From contig JAHFED010000004.1 in NCBI GenBank assembly GCA_023248635.1, forward strand, positions 114,488 to 178,487: a stretch of DNA of 64,000 nt. The letters are read 5' to 3'. Position numbers and translations under genes: made by a program. The stretch's first letter is position 1. Every line of letters starts with the position of its first letter. The notes beneath the pieces were generated by a model. It was given only the letters and a program-made list of their open reading frames with translations, ran no database searches and had not been told where the DNA came from. The DNA is from Myxococcales bacterium (GTDB lineage: Bacteria > Myxococcota > UBA727 > VGSZ01). This document shows positions 24,652 to 32,473 of this stretch, one piece after another.

Positions 24652-25977
24652 ATGTCGAGCCCCACTGCGCCGATTTCAGAGGGCAGCGTCGAGACGCTCG
24701 TCGTCGGCGCCGGCGTCTCGGGCTTGGGCTTTCGGGGTTTCTGGCGCGATGTGGGCGGGCCTGGCTCTGTGCTCGTCGTCGACAAAGCTCCTGCGCCGGG
24801 CGGCTGGTGCCGCAGCATCCAGCAAGACGGCTTCGTCTGGGATTACTCGGGCCACTTCTTCCATTTCCGTCACAAAGACCTCGAGCAACGCTTGGTCGAG
24901 CGCATGGAATCTGGCGCGGTGCGCACCATCGTCAAGCGCTCCCGCGTCGTCGACGTCGACGGCTGCGAGGTTTCCTTCCCCTACCAGCGCAGCATCGGCG
25001 AGCTGCCGACACCGGCGTGGAAACAGTGCCTGGTGGACCTCTGGCACGCCGAGCAAGGGCGGGCGACGACGACGAGCGCAAGGTCTGCACCAGCTACGAC
25101 GACCTTCAAGGAGATGTTGTACGCGCGCTTGGGCCGCAGCATCAGCGAGCGCTTCCTCGTGCCCTACAACGAGAAGCTCTACGCCGTCGACCTCGACGAC
25201 CTCGACGCCGACTGCATGGGCCGCTTCTTTCCCACCACCACATTCGCCGACGTCATGCAGGCGCTGGGCAGCGGCAGCGACGACGGCGGCTACAACGCGA
25301 CCTTCACCTATCCTCGCGGTGGCGCCGTCGAATACGTCAACGCCCTCTTGCAGGACACCGCGCCCGAGGAGCTCGCGCTGAACGAAGAGCTGACCGCCAT
25401 CGACCTCAAGACGAAGGTGGCGACGACGACGAAGCGGGCGATCCACTTCGAGCGGCTGGTGACCTCGGCGCCGTTGCCGACGACGCTGCGGGCTTGCTCG
25501 CTGGCCCACGACACCACGGCCTTTGGCAGCAACCGCGTGCTTGTCTTCAACCTCGGCTTCGACGCCAAGGGACGCGACGACGTGCATTGGGTCTACTTCG
25601 CCGCCAAGACGCTGCCTTTTTATCGCGTCGGATTTTATGATAATATATTCGACGATAATCGCATGTCACTGTATGTTGAGATCGGACTCGAATCGATGGG
25701 CGCCGTCGATGTCGATTTCTGGAAAAAGCGTGTTTTACAAGGCCTGATTGACGCCGGTATCGTCACACACCAGAACCTCGTTTCTTGGCACGCAATCGTA
25801 ATGGACCCCGCCTACGTACACATCAACGCCCGCAGTCTCAAAGAGACGGCCCGCACCCGCGCGGCCCTCGAAGAAGCCGGCGTGTTCTCCATCGGTCGCT
25901 ACGGCGCGTGGACCTATTGCTCCATCGAGGACAACCTCGTCGAGGCCCGCGCGTTGGCCCAACGGCTGGCGCCGTGA
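24652..25977 (+). CDS. FAD-dependent oxidoreductase, UDP-galactopyranose-mutase-like
   Basis: The ATG at 24652 (441 residues) puts the dinucleotide-binding motif 'TLVVGAGVSGLGFRGF' at residues 15-30, as expected; only 28 bases separate it from the divergent methylase start. Further marks are 'GGWCRSIQQDGFVWDYSGHF' (FAD/active region) and 'VPYNEKLYAVDLDDLDADC', which recall UDP-galactopyranose mutases and related amine-oxidase-fold proteins. 'FSIGRYGAWTYCSIEDNL' closes the FAD site. A notable patch at 25618-25800 is much richer in A+T than its surroundings. It could be a sugar mutase or protoporphyrinogen-oxidase-like enzyme; the first is favoured. Confidence 0.82.
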   Translation: MSSPTAPISEGSVETLVVGAGVSGLGFRGFWRDVGGPGSVLVVDKAPAPGGWCRSIQQDGFVWDYSGHFFHFRHKDLEQRLVERMESGAVRTIVKRSRVVDVDGCEVSFPYQRSIGELPTPAWKQCLVDLWHAEQGRATTTSARSAPATTTFKEMLYARLGRSISERFLVPYNEKLYAVDLDDLDADCMGRFFPTTTFADVMQALGSGSDDGGYNATFTYPRGGAVEYVNALLQDTAPEELALNEELTAIDLKTKVATTTKRAIHFERLVTSAPLPTTLRACSLAHDTTAFGSNRVLVFNLGFDAKGRDDVHWVYFAAKTLPFYRVGFYDNIFDDNRMSLYVEIGLESMGAVDVDFWKKRVLQGLIDAGIVTHQNLVSWHAIVMDPAYVHINARSLKETARTRAALEEAGVFSIGRYGAWTYCSIEDNLVEARALAQRLAP

Positions 25978-26042
25978 GTCGGTGAAAGCGGCTTCTGCGC
26001 TGATCTGGGCGGTCCCGCCGTCGACGCTGTTACAAGGGGGCT

Positions 26043-26942
26043 GTGACCGAGCTGCTCCCCGCCTGCTTGCGCCTGCTGCTGCTGCTGCTGCTCGCCACGG
26101 TGGTGTGCGACGTCGTCCATGCCCTCTTGCACGCCGCCCAGCATACGCAGGTGCGGGTCTTTCGGGCGCTGGCCTCGCTGCACCAGGAACACCACGAGTT
26201 CCTCGATCGCGCCCTGCGCTTTCACGACAGCCGGCTGGCCCGCAACCTCGTGCGCCACCAACTGCCCGAGCTGGGGATGCGCGTCGCGGTCGTCGTCATC
26301 ATCGGTTGGCTCGGTTCCGTCGATGCCGTCGTCGTCGCTGCTGGCGTGTTGCTCTGCGTGCTGGATCTGGCCTTCGTCGTGGCCCTGCGCGGGCGCGATC
26401 TCTTCCACCGCGCTCAACGGGCCGTGCCAGCCCCGAGCTCCGGCATCTTCGTCGACGGCAGCTATCACTCCTTGCACCACGCCTTTCCCGATCACTTCCT
26501 CGCGGCGCACATCCAGATCCTCGATCGTGTGCTCGGCCGACTGCTGCCCCTGCGAGATCGAAGCGTCGTCGTCGTCGGCGCCTCCGCCTACGCCACCGAT
26601 CTTGCCCGCGCCTGCAGCGCGGCCCACGCGCGCGTCACCCAAATCGACGTCGAACAGCTCAGCGAAGCGCTGCTCGAGCAAGCCGACGTCGTCGTTCTCG
26701 GCACGGGCGCTGGATCGCGCGGGCCGTCTTCCTACGAGACGCTGCTGCTGCGCGCCCAACGGGCCCACCGCCGACGCCTGCTGCCCCTCGAGGTCTGGAC
26801 CGTCGGCACCAATGCAGCATGGGCCGCACGACAGCACCTGCTCGTCGACGATCGCACGGTGCTGCGCACGTTGAAGCGGGGTTCGGTGCTCGGGGCGACG
26901 ACGACCTTGGCCTTGCTGCGGCGCGGCCTGCGATCAGTGTGA
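26043..26942 (+). CDS. Fatty-acid-hydroxylase-like membrane protein with Rossmann C-terminal domain
   Basis: This 299-residue protein starts with GTG at 26043. The N-terminal half carries His clusters of the fatty acid hydroxylase/sterol desaturase superfamily: 'HALLH' (26-30), 'HQEHH' (47-51) and 'YHSLHH' (141-146), between hydrophobic segments at about 8-24, 80-112. The C-terminal half begins 'RSVVVVGASAYATDLARA' (about 172-189), a Rossmann-like nucleotide-binding motif, and continues as an SDR-like fold to 'GTNAAWAARQHLLVDDRTVL'. The layout recalls plant CER1/WAX2 (hydroxylase plus Rossmann tail), although it is shorter. It follows the FAD enzyme by 65 bases. The stop overlaps that of the convergent gene. 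Confidence 0.78.
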   Translation: MTELLPACLRLLLLLLLATVVCDVVHALLHAAQHTQVRVFRALASLHQEHHEFLDRALRFHDSRLARNLVRHQLPELGMRVAVVVIIGWLGSVDAVVVAAGVLLCVLDLAFVVALRGRDLFHRAQRAVPAPSSGIFVDGSYHSLHHAFPDHFLAAHIQILDRVLGRLLPLRDRSVVVVGASAYATDLARACSAAHARVTQIDVEQLSEALLEQADVVVLGTGAGSRGPSSYETLLLRAQRAHRRRLLPLEVWTVGTNAAWAARQHLLVDDRTVLRTLKRGSVLGATTTLALLRRGLRSV

Positions 26943-27335
26943 AAGCGCCGCTGCCGGCATCTCGGCAGGGTGCGAGCAGCGCCAGCCTTCGTCGGTGCGC
27001 ACCCAGCGCTCGGGCAAGTTCGTCACCTTGACGGCCATGGTGGAGCGCTCGATCCAGGTGACGGCAACGACGACGTCGGCGGTGTCGCCGTCTTCGGAGA
27101 GGGCCATGCCGGTCAGCTCGATGTCCTGCAGCTCGATTTGACCGATCTGCTGGGCCCACGACGTCAAAAAGGGCCCGCGCAACTCTGGTTGTAAGGGCCG
27201 TGCGGCGTTCTCGAGCCGCCCCCAACGCAGATCGATGTGGTGCTTGCTGAGCTCGACCTGCAGATCGTCGCGGTTGTAGAGGTGCTTGCCACAAGCGCCG
27301 AGCACGAGCAGCACCAGGACCACCAAGAGCCTCAC
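26934..27335 (-). CDS. Small lipoprotein
   Basis: This 133-residue protein has a GTG start at 27335 that overlaps the upstream stop (GTGA). The signal 'MRLLVVLVLLVLGAC' contains a lipobox (Cys15). The mature part is a single mixed alpha/beta domain with 'VVVAVTWIERSTMAVKVTNL' and a C-terminal 'GWRCSHPAEMP'. I do not recognise a family; the general shape recalls nuclear-transport-factor-2-like or DUF-type periplasmic domains. It is the last gene of a four-gene operon in which each junction overlaps. Its own end overlaps the convergent hydroxylase-like gene by 9 bases. Confidence 0.8.
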   Translation of the reverse strand: MRLLVVLVLLVLGACGKHLYNRDDLQVELSKHHIDLRWGRLENAARPLQPELRGPFLTSWAQQIGQIELQDIELTGMALSEDGDTADVVVAVTWIERSTMAVKVTNLPERWVRTDEGWRCSHPAEMPAAALSH

Positions 27336-27745
27336 GCCGGCGTCCGCGTGATGGTCTTGCCCAGGGGAGCCGCAGGCGTCGTCGGCGGTGCGGGCGAAGC
27401 GCTCGTCGTCCCACCCTCGACGACGGGCAGCGCTTCAGTGCTGAAAAAGGAAGTCAGGCCGACGAAGGATGCCGCCACCGCCGTGATGTGGGCTTGCAAA
27501 GTCGCCCGTTCCGTCGTCGACGGCCCCTCGGCTGCGTTCACCCGCTGCTCGAGCACCCTCAGCTTGTCGCGCATCATGGTGATCTTGTGCAGCAGCTGCT
27601 CGACAGGGATGTCCTTGGGCTGCAGCCCGTCTTCCCGGGGCAACAGGGTCAACATCAGATCCTCAGTGGCGAGCAGGTGGGCCCCAGGGGAGATGCCCAG
27701 GGCCTGCAGGGCGGTGCGCGCGGCTTTGGGATCGGCGTCCGTCAT
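27332..27745 (-). CDS. Hypothetical protein with short coiled coil
   Basis: The ATG at 27745 overlaps the stop of a 23-codon gene (ATGA); the open frame extends further upstream but has no better start. The 137 residues begin with 'MTDADPKAARTALQALGISP' and contain a coiled-coil segment 'HKITMMRDKLRVLEQRVNAA' (about residues 47-66). Then comes a short helix and a Pro/Ser/Thr-rich C-terminal tail (105-137). No signal peptide or membrane segment is seen, so it is cytoplasmic. Family unknown. Strict coupling to a lipoprotein downstream and a membrane peptide upstream suggests an envelope role. Confidence 0.75.
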   Translation of the reverse strand: MTDADPKAARTALQALGISPGAHLLATEDLMLTLLPREDGLQPKDIPVEQLLHKITMMRDKLRVLEQRVNAAEGPSTTERATLQAHITAVAASFVGLTSFFSTEALPVVEGGTTSASPAPPTTPAAPLGKTITRTPA

Positions 27746-27813
27746 GACTGTGTCCTCGCCAAGCGTTGCTCGTGCTCCGCGTGGCCCTCCCAGAACGCTT
27801 GGCTCGTCAGCAT
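27742..27813 (-). CDS. Candidate 23-residue microprotein
   Basis: An ATG at 27813 overlaps the stop of the 61-residue membrane protein (TGATG), and its TGA overlaps the ATG of the next gene (ATGA). The peptide reads MLTSQAFWEGHAEHEQRLAR and then three more residues (Thr, Gln, Ser), making 23 in total. It has a Trp/Phe-containing polar start and an acidic-basic helix. Without it the two neighbours would be separated by a 67-base gap in an otherwise fully overlapping operon. Both perfect junctions argue that it is translated, but so short a frame could be a coupling device rather than a functional peptide. Nothing similar is recognised. Confidence 0.55.
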   Translation of the reverse strand: MLTSQAFWEGHAEHEQRLARTQS

Positions 27814-27998
27814 CAGCCAACCGTAGGCGGCGGCGGGGTGGCGAATTCGGCGAAGTAGATGGCCAGCGCCAGGGCCACAGCACTGACGACGACGACGACG
27901 ATGAGGTGACGCCCGACGCCGGTGGGACGCGGCAGGCGGGTGCCGAACATCGAGCGCTCCGCGGGGACGAGCTGGTCGTGCATCGGATCGTGGCTCAT
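27813..27998 (-). CDS. 61-residue single-span membrane protein
   Basis: I chose the ATG at 27998 (MSHDPMHDQ). The frame extends upstream, but that part is intergenic in composition and contains the inverted repeats described separately. The first 30 residues are polar, and one membrane segment 'HLIVVVVVSAVALALAIYFA' covers about residues 34-53. The tail ends in four prolines (PPPPTVG). Such Pro tails are common in small myxobacterial envelope peptides. It heads the four-gene reverse operon. Function unknown. Confidence 0.65.
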   Translation of the reverse strand: MSHDPMHDQLVPAERSMFGTRLPRPTGVGRHLIVVVVVSAVALALAIYFAEFATPPPPTVG

Positions 27999-28069
27999 GG
28001 CAGCGAGATACACCTTTTCAACGCGCTCCGGCGGGGTGGATCGTCGCGCAGGGTCGGGGATGCTCTTCT

Positions 28070-28092
28070 GGGAGGTCTGGTGCAGACCTCCC
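28070..28092. repeat. Perfect 9-bp inverted repeat
   Basis: GGGAGGTCT and AGACCTCCC enclose a five-base loop (GGTGC). No T-tract follows on either strand, so an operator or RNA structure is as likely as a terminator. Confidence 0.55.
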
Positions 28093-28132
28093 CCCGCGCC
28101 GGCGGAGCCGGACGCGGGGCCCCCCACCAACT

Positions 28133-28193
28133 CCGCGTTCCGCGGGCGCGCTTCACGCGCATCATCCCGCGTCTTTCCCATCTCGGAACGCGG
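28133..28193. repeat. Extended nested inverted repeat (possible structured RNA)
   Basis: Three nested helices can be read. The outer helix is CCGCGTTCC with GGAACGCGG (28133-28141 and 28185-28193). The middle helix is GCGGG with CCCGC (28142-28146 and 28166-28170). The inner helix is CGCG with CGCG around loop CTTCA (28147-28159). It lies about 210 bases before the FHA/AgmX-type start. It could be a 5' leader structure or a REP-like palindrome. Confidence 0.45.
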
Positions 28194-28401
28194 TCGAACC
28201 AAGAAGCGACCCGAAGCGACCAGCGGATCGGGAACCAGGCGGATGTCCGAGATGTCCTACCTCGCGAAGACCTCTGCTACTGACGCGACGCATTGAGAAC
28301 TCTTGGCAATTCGGCGCGTTCGCAAAGATCGGCATTGACGAAGCGACCGGATGAACTGAAACCCGCCCGACGTCGTCGGCCTCCTTCTCGGGGAAACGCA
28401 C

Positions 28402-30468
28402 ATGGACACCAAGCCCTCGATCAGCCTGACCATCCAGCTCAAAGACGGTTCGACGAAGGTCCTCGAGTTCAACACCAACGACCCCATCATGATCGGCTCC
28501 GGCGCCTCGTCGCACGTGAAGCTCGAGGGCGACGACGTCTCGGCTCTTCACTGCATGTTGAAGCCCCGCGATGGCAAGGTGTTCGTGCTCGACCTCGGCT
28601 CCGACGAAGGCACCGAGCTCAACAACAAAGAGCTCACCGGCGAGACCGCCCTCGACGACGGCGACATCGTGAAGGTCGGCAAGGCTCGCCTGACCGTGCA
28701 CTTCGGCGGCGACATGCTGGCCCCCACCGTCCCCATCCGGCGGGCCGCCGTCGGCCACGCGGCGCCGACCGATGAGTCCACCCTCCCACTGCGCGAAGTC
28801 AAAGACACCACGCCCGTCGAGAAGAGCGCGAGCACTCCTGTCAAGGCCGACGAGCCCAAGGGAGCCAAGCCCGCCGAGCTGGCCCCGAAGAAAACGGAAA
28901 AGACCGAGGAGAAAAAGTTGAAGTCCGATGAGCCGAAGCTTGCCGCCAAAGATGCAAAGCTCGCCGCCAACGCCGACCAGACCGAGCTCGTTCGCAAGAA
29001 TGGCGCCCCGGCTCCGGCTCGGACGGCGACGTCGATGGAGCCCCGTGTGCGGCACCGGGAAGAGTCGACGTCGGGCTTCAAGCTCGGCAAGGTCGCCGAC
29101 CACCGCGCCAAGCGAAAGCTCCAAGACATGGCGGCCACAGCGGCGACGATGCCGTACACGCTGCCCACGCTCACCAGAGAATTCAAACCCACCGACAAGC
29201 GCGATGTCGACGTCACCGCGATGTGGGGCGGCACCGTCATTGGTGTGGCCCGCGCGTCATCCGGCAGCAGCATCACCATCGGCGACAGTGCCACGGCGAG
29301 CTTTCGCCTCTCGCATCCGGCCATCCCCTCGCCGAACTACGCCCTCGTGACGGTCGGCGCCGACGGTGCGCAGGTGCAAGCCGCCTCGGGCATGGGGATC
29401 TTCGTCGACAACAAGCCCGCCTCGGGCACGGTAAAGCTCGAGCGCGACCAAAAGGTGCGCGTCGTCGTCGGCCCCATCGAGCTGGTGATTCAATATTCGA
29501 AGAAGTCGCCGCGGGCCCTCATGGGTCCCATCCTCGACGTCTTTTATTCGAAGATTCTGGCCGTCGCCCTCATCCTGCAGATGGGTTTGATCGTCGCGCT
29601 GCTGATCACGCCGATCATCCCCGGCCTCGACGACGACGACCTGTTCAAGAACCAATCCGACTTCACCAAGCTCATCCTGGCCGCCCAGGAAAAGAAGAAG
29701 GAGAAGAAGGAGCTCTCGGGCAAGAAAGCCGCGAAAGCCAAAGAAGACGAAGGCGTCTTCGGTAAGAAAGACAAGCCCAAAGAAGACAAGATGGCGTCGA
29801 AAAAAGGCGCTCCTGTTGTCGACAAAGACAAGCGTGAAGAAGACCGCAAAATTGCCATGGACGCCCTCAAAGACCTCGGCCTCACCCAAGCGGCGGTGTC
29901 CAACGCCTTTGGTCCTGGTGGCTTGGGGTCGGGCGTGAACAACGCCCTGGGCGGCCTCAAGGGAGCCTCCATGGGCGACGCCGGCGGCGCCGGGGGGCTC
30001 GGCTCCCGCGGCACGGGTGCTGGCGGCGGCGGCAACGGCTTGGGCATCGGTGGGCTGGGCTCGGGCACCGGCCGTGGTGCGGGTGGCAATGGCAACATTG
30101 ATCTGGGCGGACGCGGCAAGGGCACCACCAAGGTCAGCCCTGGAAAAATTATCTATGAAGGTGGGCTGAGCCGCGAGGAAATCCAGCGGGTGATTTCGCG
30201 CGTCATGAGCCAGATTAAATACTGCTACGAGAAGGAACTGAACAAGGATCCGAACCTCGAGGGCAAGCTGGTGATGTTCTGGTTGATCTCGGGCTCTGGC
30301 GACGTGACGACGGCAAATGCCTCGCAAAACACCTTCTCGGGTGCGGCCGCGCAACCCGTCGAGCAATGTGTCACCCGCATCATCCAGCGCTTGAAGTTCC
30401 CCTCGCCCAAGGGCGGCGGCGTCGTCAACGTCACCTATCCCTTCGTGTTTGCGGCTTCCGGCGGCTGA
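28402..30468 (+). CDS. FHA-domain, single-span protein with AgmX/PglI C-terminal domain
   Basis: This 688-residue protein opens with a forkhead-associated domain (about 5-115: 'IMIGSGASSHVKLEGDDVSA' and 'LDLGSDEGTELNN'), a phosphothreonine reader. A Lys/Pro/Glu-rich linker follows, then a second degenerate FHA-like region (about 270-375). A membrane span lies near 386-408 ('LAVALILQMGLIVALLITPI'). Beyond it come Lys-rich and Gly-rich linkers and the AgmX/PglI C-terminal domain (580-688: 'GGLSREEIQRVISRVMSQIK', 'YCYEKELNKDPNLEGKL'). In myxobacteria this type links a cytoplasmic signal-reading domain to a periplasmic TonB-like domain, as in gliding-motility AgmX/GltJ. Transfer of force or signal across the inner membrane is inferred. 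Confidence 0.88.
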   Translation: MDTKPSISLTIQLKDGSTKVLEFNTNDPIMIGSGASSHVKLEGDDVSALHCMLKPRDGKVFVLDLGSDEGTELNNKELTGETALDDGDIVKVGKARLTVHFGGDMLAPTVPIRRAAVGHAAPTDESTLPLREVKDTTPVEKSASTPVKADEPKGAKPAELAPKKTEKTEEKKLKSDEPKLAAKDAKLAANADQTELVRKNGAPAPARTATSMEPRVRHREESTSGFKLGKVADHRAKRKLQDMAATAATMPYTLPTLTREFKPTDKRDVDVTAMWGGTVIGVARASSGSSITIGDSATASFRLSHPAIPSPNYALVTVGADGAQVQAASGMGIFVDNKPASGTVKLERDQKVRVVVGPIELVIQYSKKSPRALMGPILDVFYSKILAVALILQMGLIVALLITPIIPGLDDDDLFKNQSDFTKLILAAQEKKKEKKELSGKKAAKAKEDEGVFGKKDKPKEDKMASKKGAPVVDKDKREEDRKIAMDALKDLGLTQAAVSNAFGPGGLGSGVNNALGGLKGASMGDAGGAGGLGSRGTGAGGGGNGLGIGGLGSGTGRGAGGNGNIDLGGRGKGTTKVSPGKIIYEGGLSREEIQRVISRVMSQIKYCYEKELNKDPNLEGKLVMFWLISGSGDVTTANASQNTFSGAAAQPVEQCVTRIIQRLKFPSPKGGGVVNVTYPFVFAASGG

Positions 30469-30495
30469 TCCTGCCCGGGAGAACCGAGTGCACGA

Positions 30496-30525
30496 GAGGG
30501 GCCTGCGGGCCCTTCTTCGTTGCTT
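30496..30525 (+). terminator. Candidate intrinsic terminator
   Basis: GAGGGGCC pairs with GGCCCTTC (one G-U) around a four-base loop at 30496-30515, followed by TTCGTTGCTT. It lies 28 bases after the FHA/AgmX-type stop. Confidence 0.4.
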
Positions 30526-30616
30526 GGGTCTGGCGCAGGCGTCGTCGTCGAGATCGGCCGATGGGATGAGGTCGGCTCCCCCGCCAATTGCATCTTGGCC
30601 TGCTAAGCGACGACCC

Positions 30617-31948
30617 ATGCACCACCACCTGTTGGCCCTCCTCTTCGGCGTTCTGTTCGTCAGCACCGCCTGTGACGAGGTCGTGTTGGGCGGCAACGAA
30701 GGCGAGGGCGAGGGCGAAGGCGATGGCAGCAACCAAACCGTCGACCTCGGCTGCGACGACGACGCGGGCTGCGCCGACGGCCTGGTCTGCGATCTCTCGA
30801 CCGGGGACTGCGTGCCGGGCTTCGACTGCTCGGTGAACACGAGCATCTGCGGCTTTTGTGGCGCGCCCGACGTCGACTGCGGCTTCGGCGCCGCCCCGGC
30901 CTTTTGCGACGTCGATCATGGGGGCGTTTGTCGCCGCACCAAAGGAGCCTGTGCCCCCTGCGTCGTCGACGACGAATGCGCCGCCGGATCCACTGGCCTC
31001 GACTCGCGGTGCAGCGACGGCTTCTGCGCTCCCGGCTGTGGGGCCTGTCCCGCGGGGTTCGAATGCAGCGCCGGTGGTTGTGTGCCCCTGCCCAGCGCCG
31101 GCACCTGCCAGACCGCCATCGCCTGCGACGAGGCCACCTGCCCCGATGGACTGAGCTGCACCGAGTTGGGCGTGTGCTTGGCCCTCTGCGGCGGCGACGT
31201 CGACTGCGCCCCCGGCGACATCTGCAGCGACGCTGGAGCGGCCGCAGGCACCTGTGTTCAAGGGTGTCCCCTCGGCCAGCACGTGAACCAGGATGGGGTC
31301 GACAAGGTCTGCCACAGCGGAGGCCGCTTCGGCGATCCCTGCACGACTCCAGGTGAACAAGGCAACTGCCAAAGTGGGACCGAGTGCCGCAGCGACGGCG
31401 CCTGCGAGCTCGCCGGATGCCAAAGCGATGCGGAGTGTCCCTTGGCGCGCACTTATTGCGACATCGACAGCGCGACCTGCCTCGACGGCTGCAACGACGT
31501 CGACGACTGCGCCGCCTTCGAGCTCTGCACCGACCACCAATGCCGCGCTCAAGGGTGTCGAGGCAAAGACACCTCGTGCAACCTCGGCGAATTCTGTTGC
31601 GGCACCGAGCTCTTTGCCGACCCCAGCACCTGCAGCAGCGGCAGCGCCAGCGGCAGCGTTGACGACGGCGCCTGCTTCTTGGCCGGCGATCCCTTCTGTC
31701 GGGCGTGCGACGACGACGAGGGCTGCGCTGACATCGACTCCTTTTCGCAGTCGAGCTTTTGCTACGAGCTCACCCACCAAAACCCCGCCACCGGCGAAGA
31801 CGAAAGCCTCGGCAAGTTCTGCTCGACGGGCTGTCGCGACAACGACGACTGCCCGCGTGGCCTCCGCTGCGAGACCGCCTTGCCCACACCTGACGGCGGC
31901 ACCACCCAGGGCTGCATCGGCACTCCTTGCGCGGGATTTGGTCCTTGA
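30617..31948 (+). CDS. Cys-rich lipoprotein with (GE)n spacer
   Basis: The ATG at 30617 begins a lipoprotein signal 'MHHHLLALLFGVLFVSTAC' (Cys19); the frame upstream to 30449 overlaps the terminator and has no signal. An EGEGEGEGDG spacer (bases 30699-30725) is followed by about 400 residues of repeated Cys motifs such as 'CDDDAGCADGLVCDLSTGDC' and 'CQSDAECPLARTYCDIDSAT'. The Cys-Asp-rich units recall the repeats of many myxobacterial surface lipoproteins that may bind calcium or host/prey components. 443 residues in total. The stop overlaps the TTG start of the next gene (TTGA). Confidence 0.88.
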   Translation: MHHHLLALLFGVLFVSTACDEVVLGGNEGEGEGEGDGSNQTVDLGCDDDAGCADGLVCDLSTGDCVPGFDCSVNTSICGFCGAPDVDCGFGAAPAFCDVDHGGVCRRTKGACAPCVVDDECAAGSTGLDSRCSDGFCAPGCGACPAGFECSAGGCVPLPSAGTCQTAIACDEATCPDGLSCTELGVCLALCGGDVDCAPGDICSDAGAAAGTCVQGCPLGQHVNQDGVDKVCHSGGRFGDPCTTPGEQGNCQSGTECRSDGACELAGCQSDAECPLARTYCDIDSATCLDGCNDVDDCAAFELCTDHQCRAQGCRGKDTSCNLGEFCCGTELFADPSTCSSGSASGSVDDGACFLAGDPFCRACDDDEGCADIDSFSQSSFCYELTHQNPATGEDESLGKFCSTGCRDNDDCPRGLRCETALPTPDGGTTQGCIGTPCAGFGP

Positions 31949-32331
31949 TCGGACGCCTGATTTTCAACGCTGCGCTCTTTTCCGTCTTGTTGGGCGGCAT
32001 CGGCGCTTTCCTGCTGAAAAGCCGCGAGGAGCTCGCCGCCGCCGATGTCGTCGTTGTCGTCGTGCTGGGCTCCCTTTGGGCCGGCACGCTGGTCGCGTTC
32101 GTCGAGACGCGCGTGTACCCCATCGTCGACGCCGGCAAACGCGCAGGCTGGGCCGCCCTGTGTGGATCCCTCGCCTACCTCGGCTTGTTCTCGGGCGTGT
32201 CCTTCTTGGCGGGGTTCGGACCACGCCCCGTCTTCTTGTTGCTCGGCGTCGCCCTCGGAGCGGGGAGCCACGGCCTGCGCGCGCGCCTCTACGGCGGCCC
32301 GAAGTCGGACCAGAGCAGCGACGACGGCTGA
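31945..32331 (+). CDS. Four-span membrane protein
   Basis: I prefer the TTG at 31945, which overlaps the upstream stop by four bases; a TTG at 31927 would add six residues. The 128 residues contain four hydrophobic segments: 'RLIFNAALFSVLLGGIGAFL', 'AADVVVVVVLGSLWAGTLVA', 'AALCGSLAYLGLFSGVSFLA' and 'PVFLLLGVALGAGSHG', and end in an acidic Ser-Asp tail. No charged residue pattern suggesting transport is seen. It probably works with the lipoprotein upstream, to which it is coupled. Family unknown. Confidence 0.7.
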   Translation: MIGRLIFNAALFSVLLGGIGAFLLKSREELAAADVVVVVVLGSLWAGTLVAFVETRVYPIVDAGKRAGWAALCGSLAYLGLFSGVSFLAGFGPRPVFLLLGVALGAGSHGLRARLYGGPKSDQSSDDG

Positions 32332-32473
32332 TCCCCGATCTCGCGCGCGCTCCCCGCGCCTGAGCGAACTTCAACTGGACTTGGGACGATTCTTCTTCGC
32401 CTGCGATCGCGAGGTCTCGTCAATCAGGTCGTAGGGGCACGATCGAGAAGCGTGCGGACCGCGGAGCCTGAAG

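Larger units (their letters stand above)
27999..28401. other. 403-base divergent intergenic region with inverted repeats
   Basis: The region lies between the reverse membrane-peptide operon and the forward FHA/AgmX-type gene. It contains a perfect 9-pair hairpin (28070-28092) and a nested, extended hairpin (28133-28193). A weak GGGG-rich site precedes the ATG at 28402. No protein-like frame was found. Confidence 0.5.
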
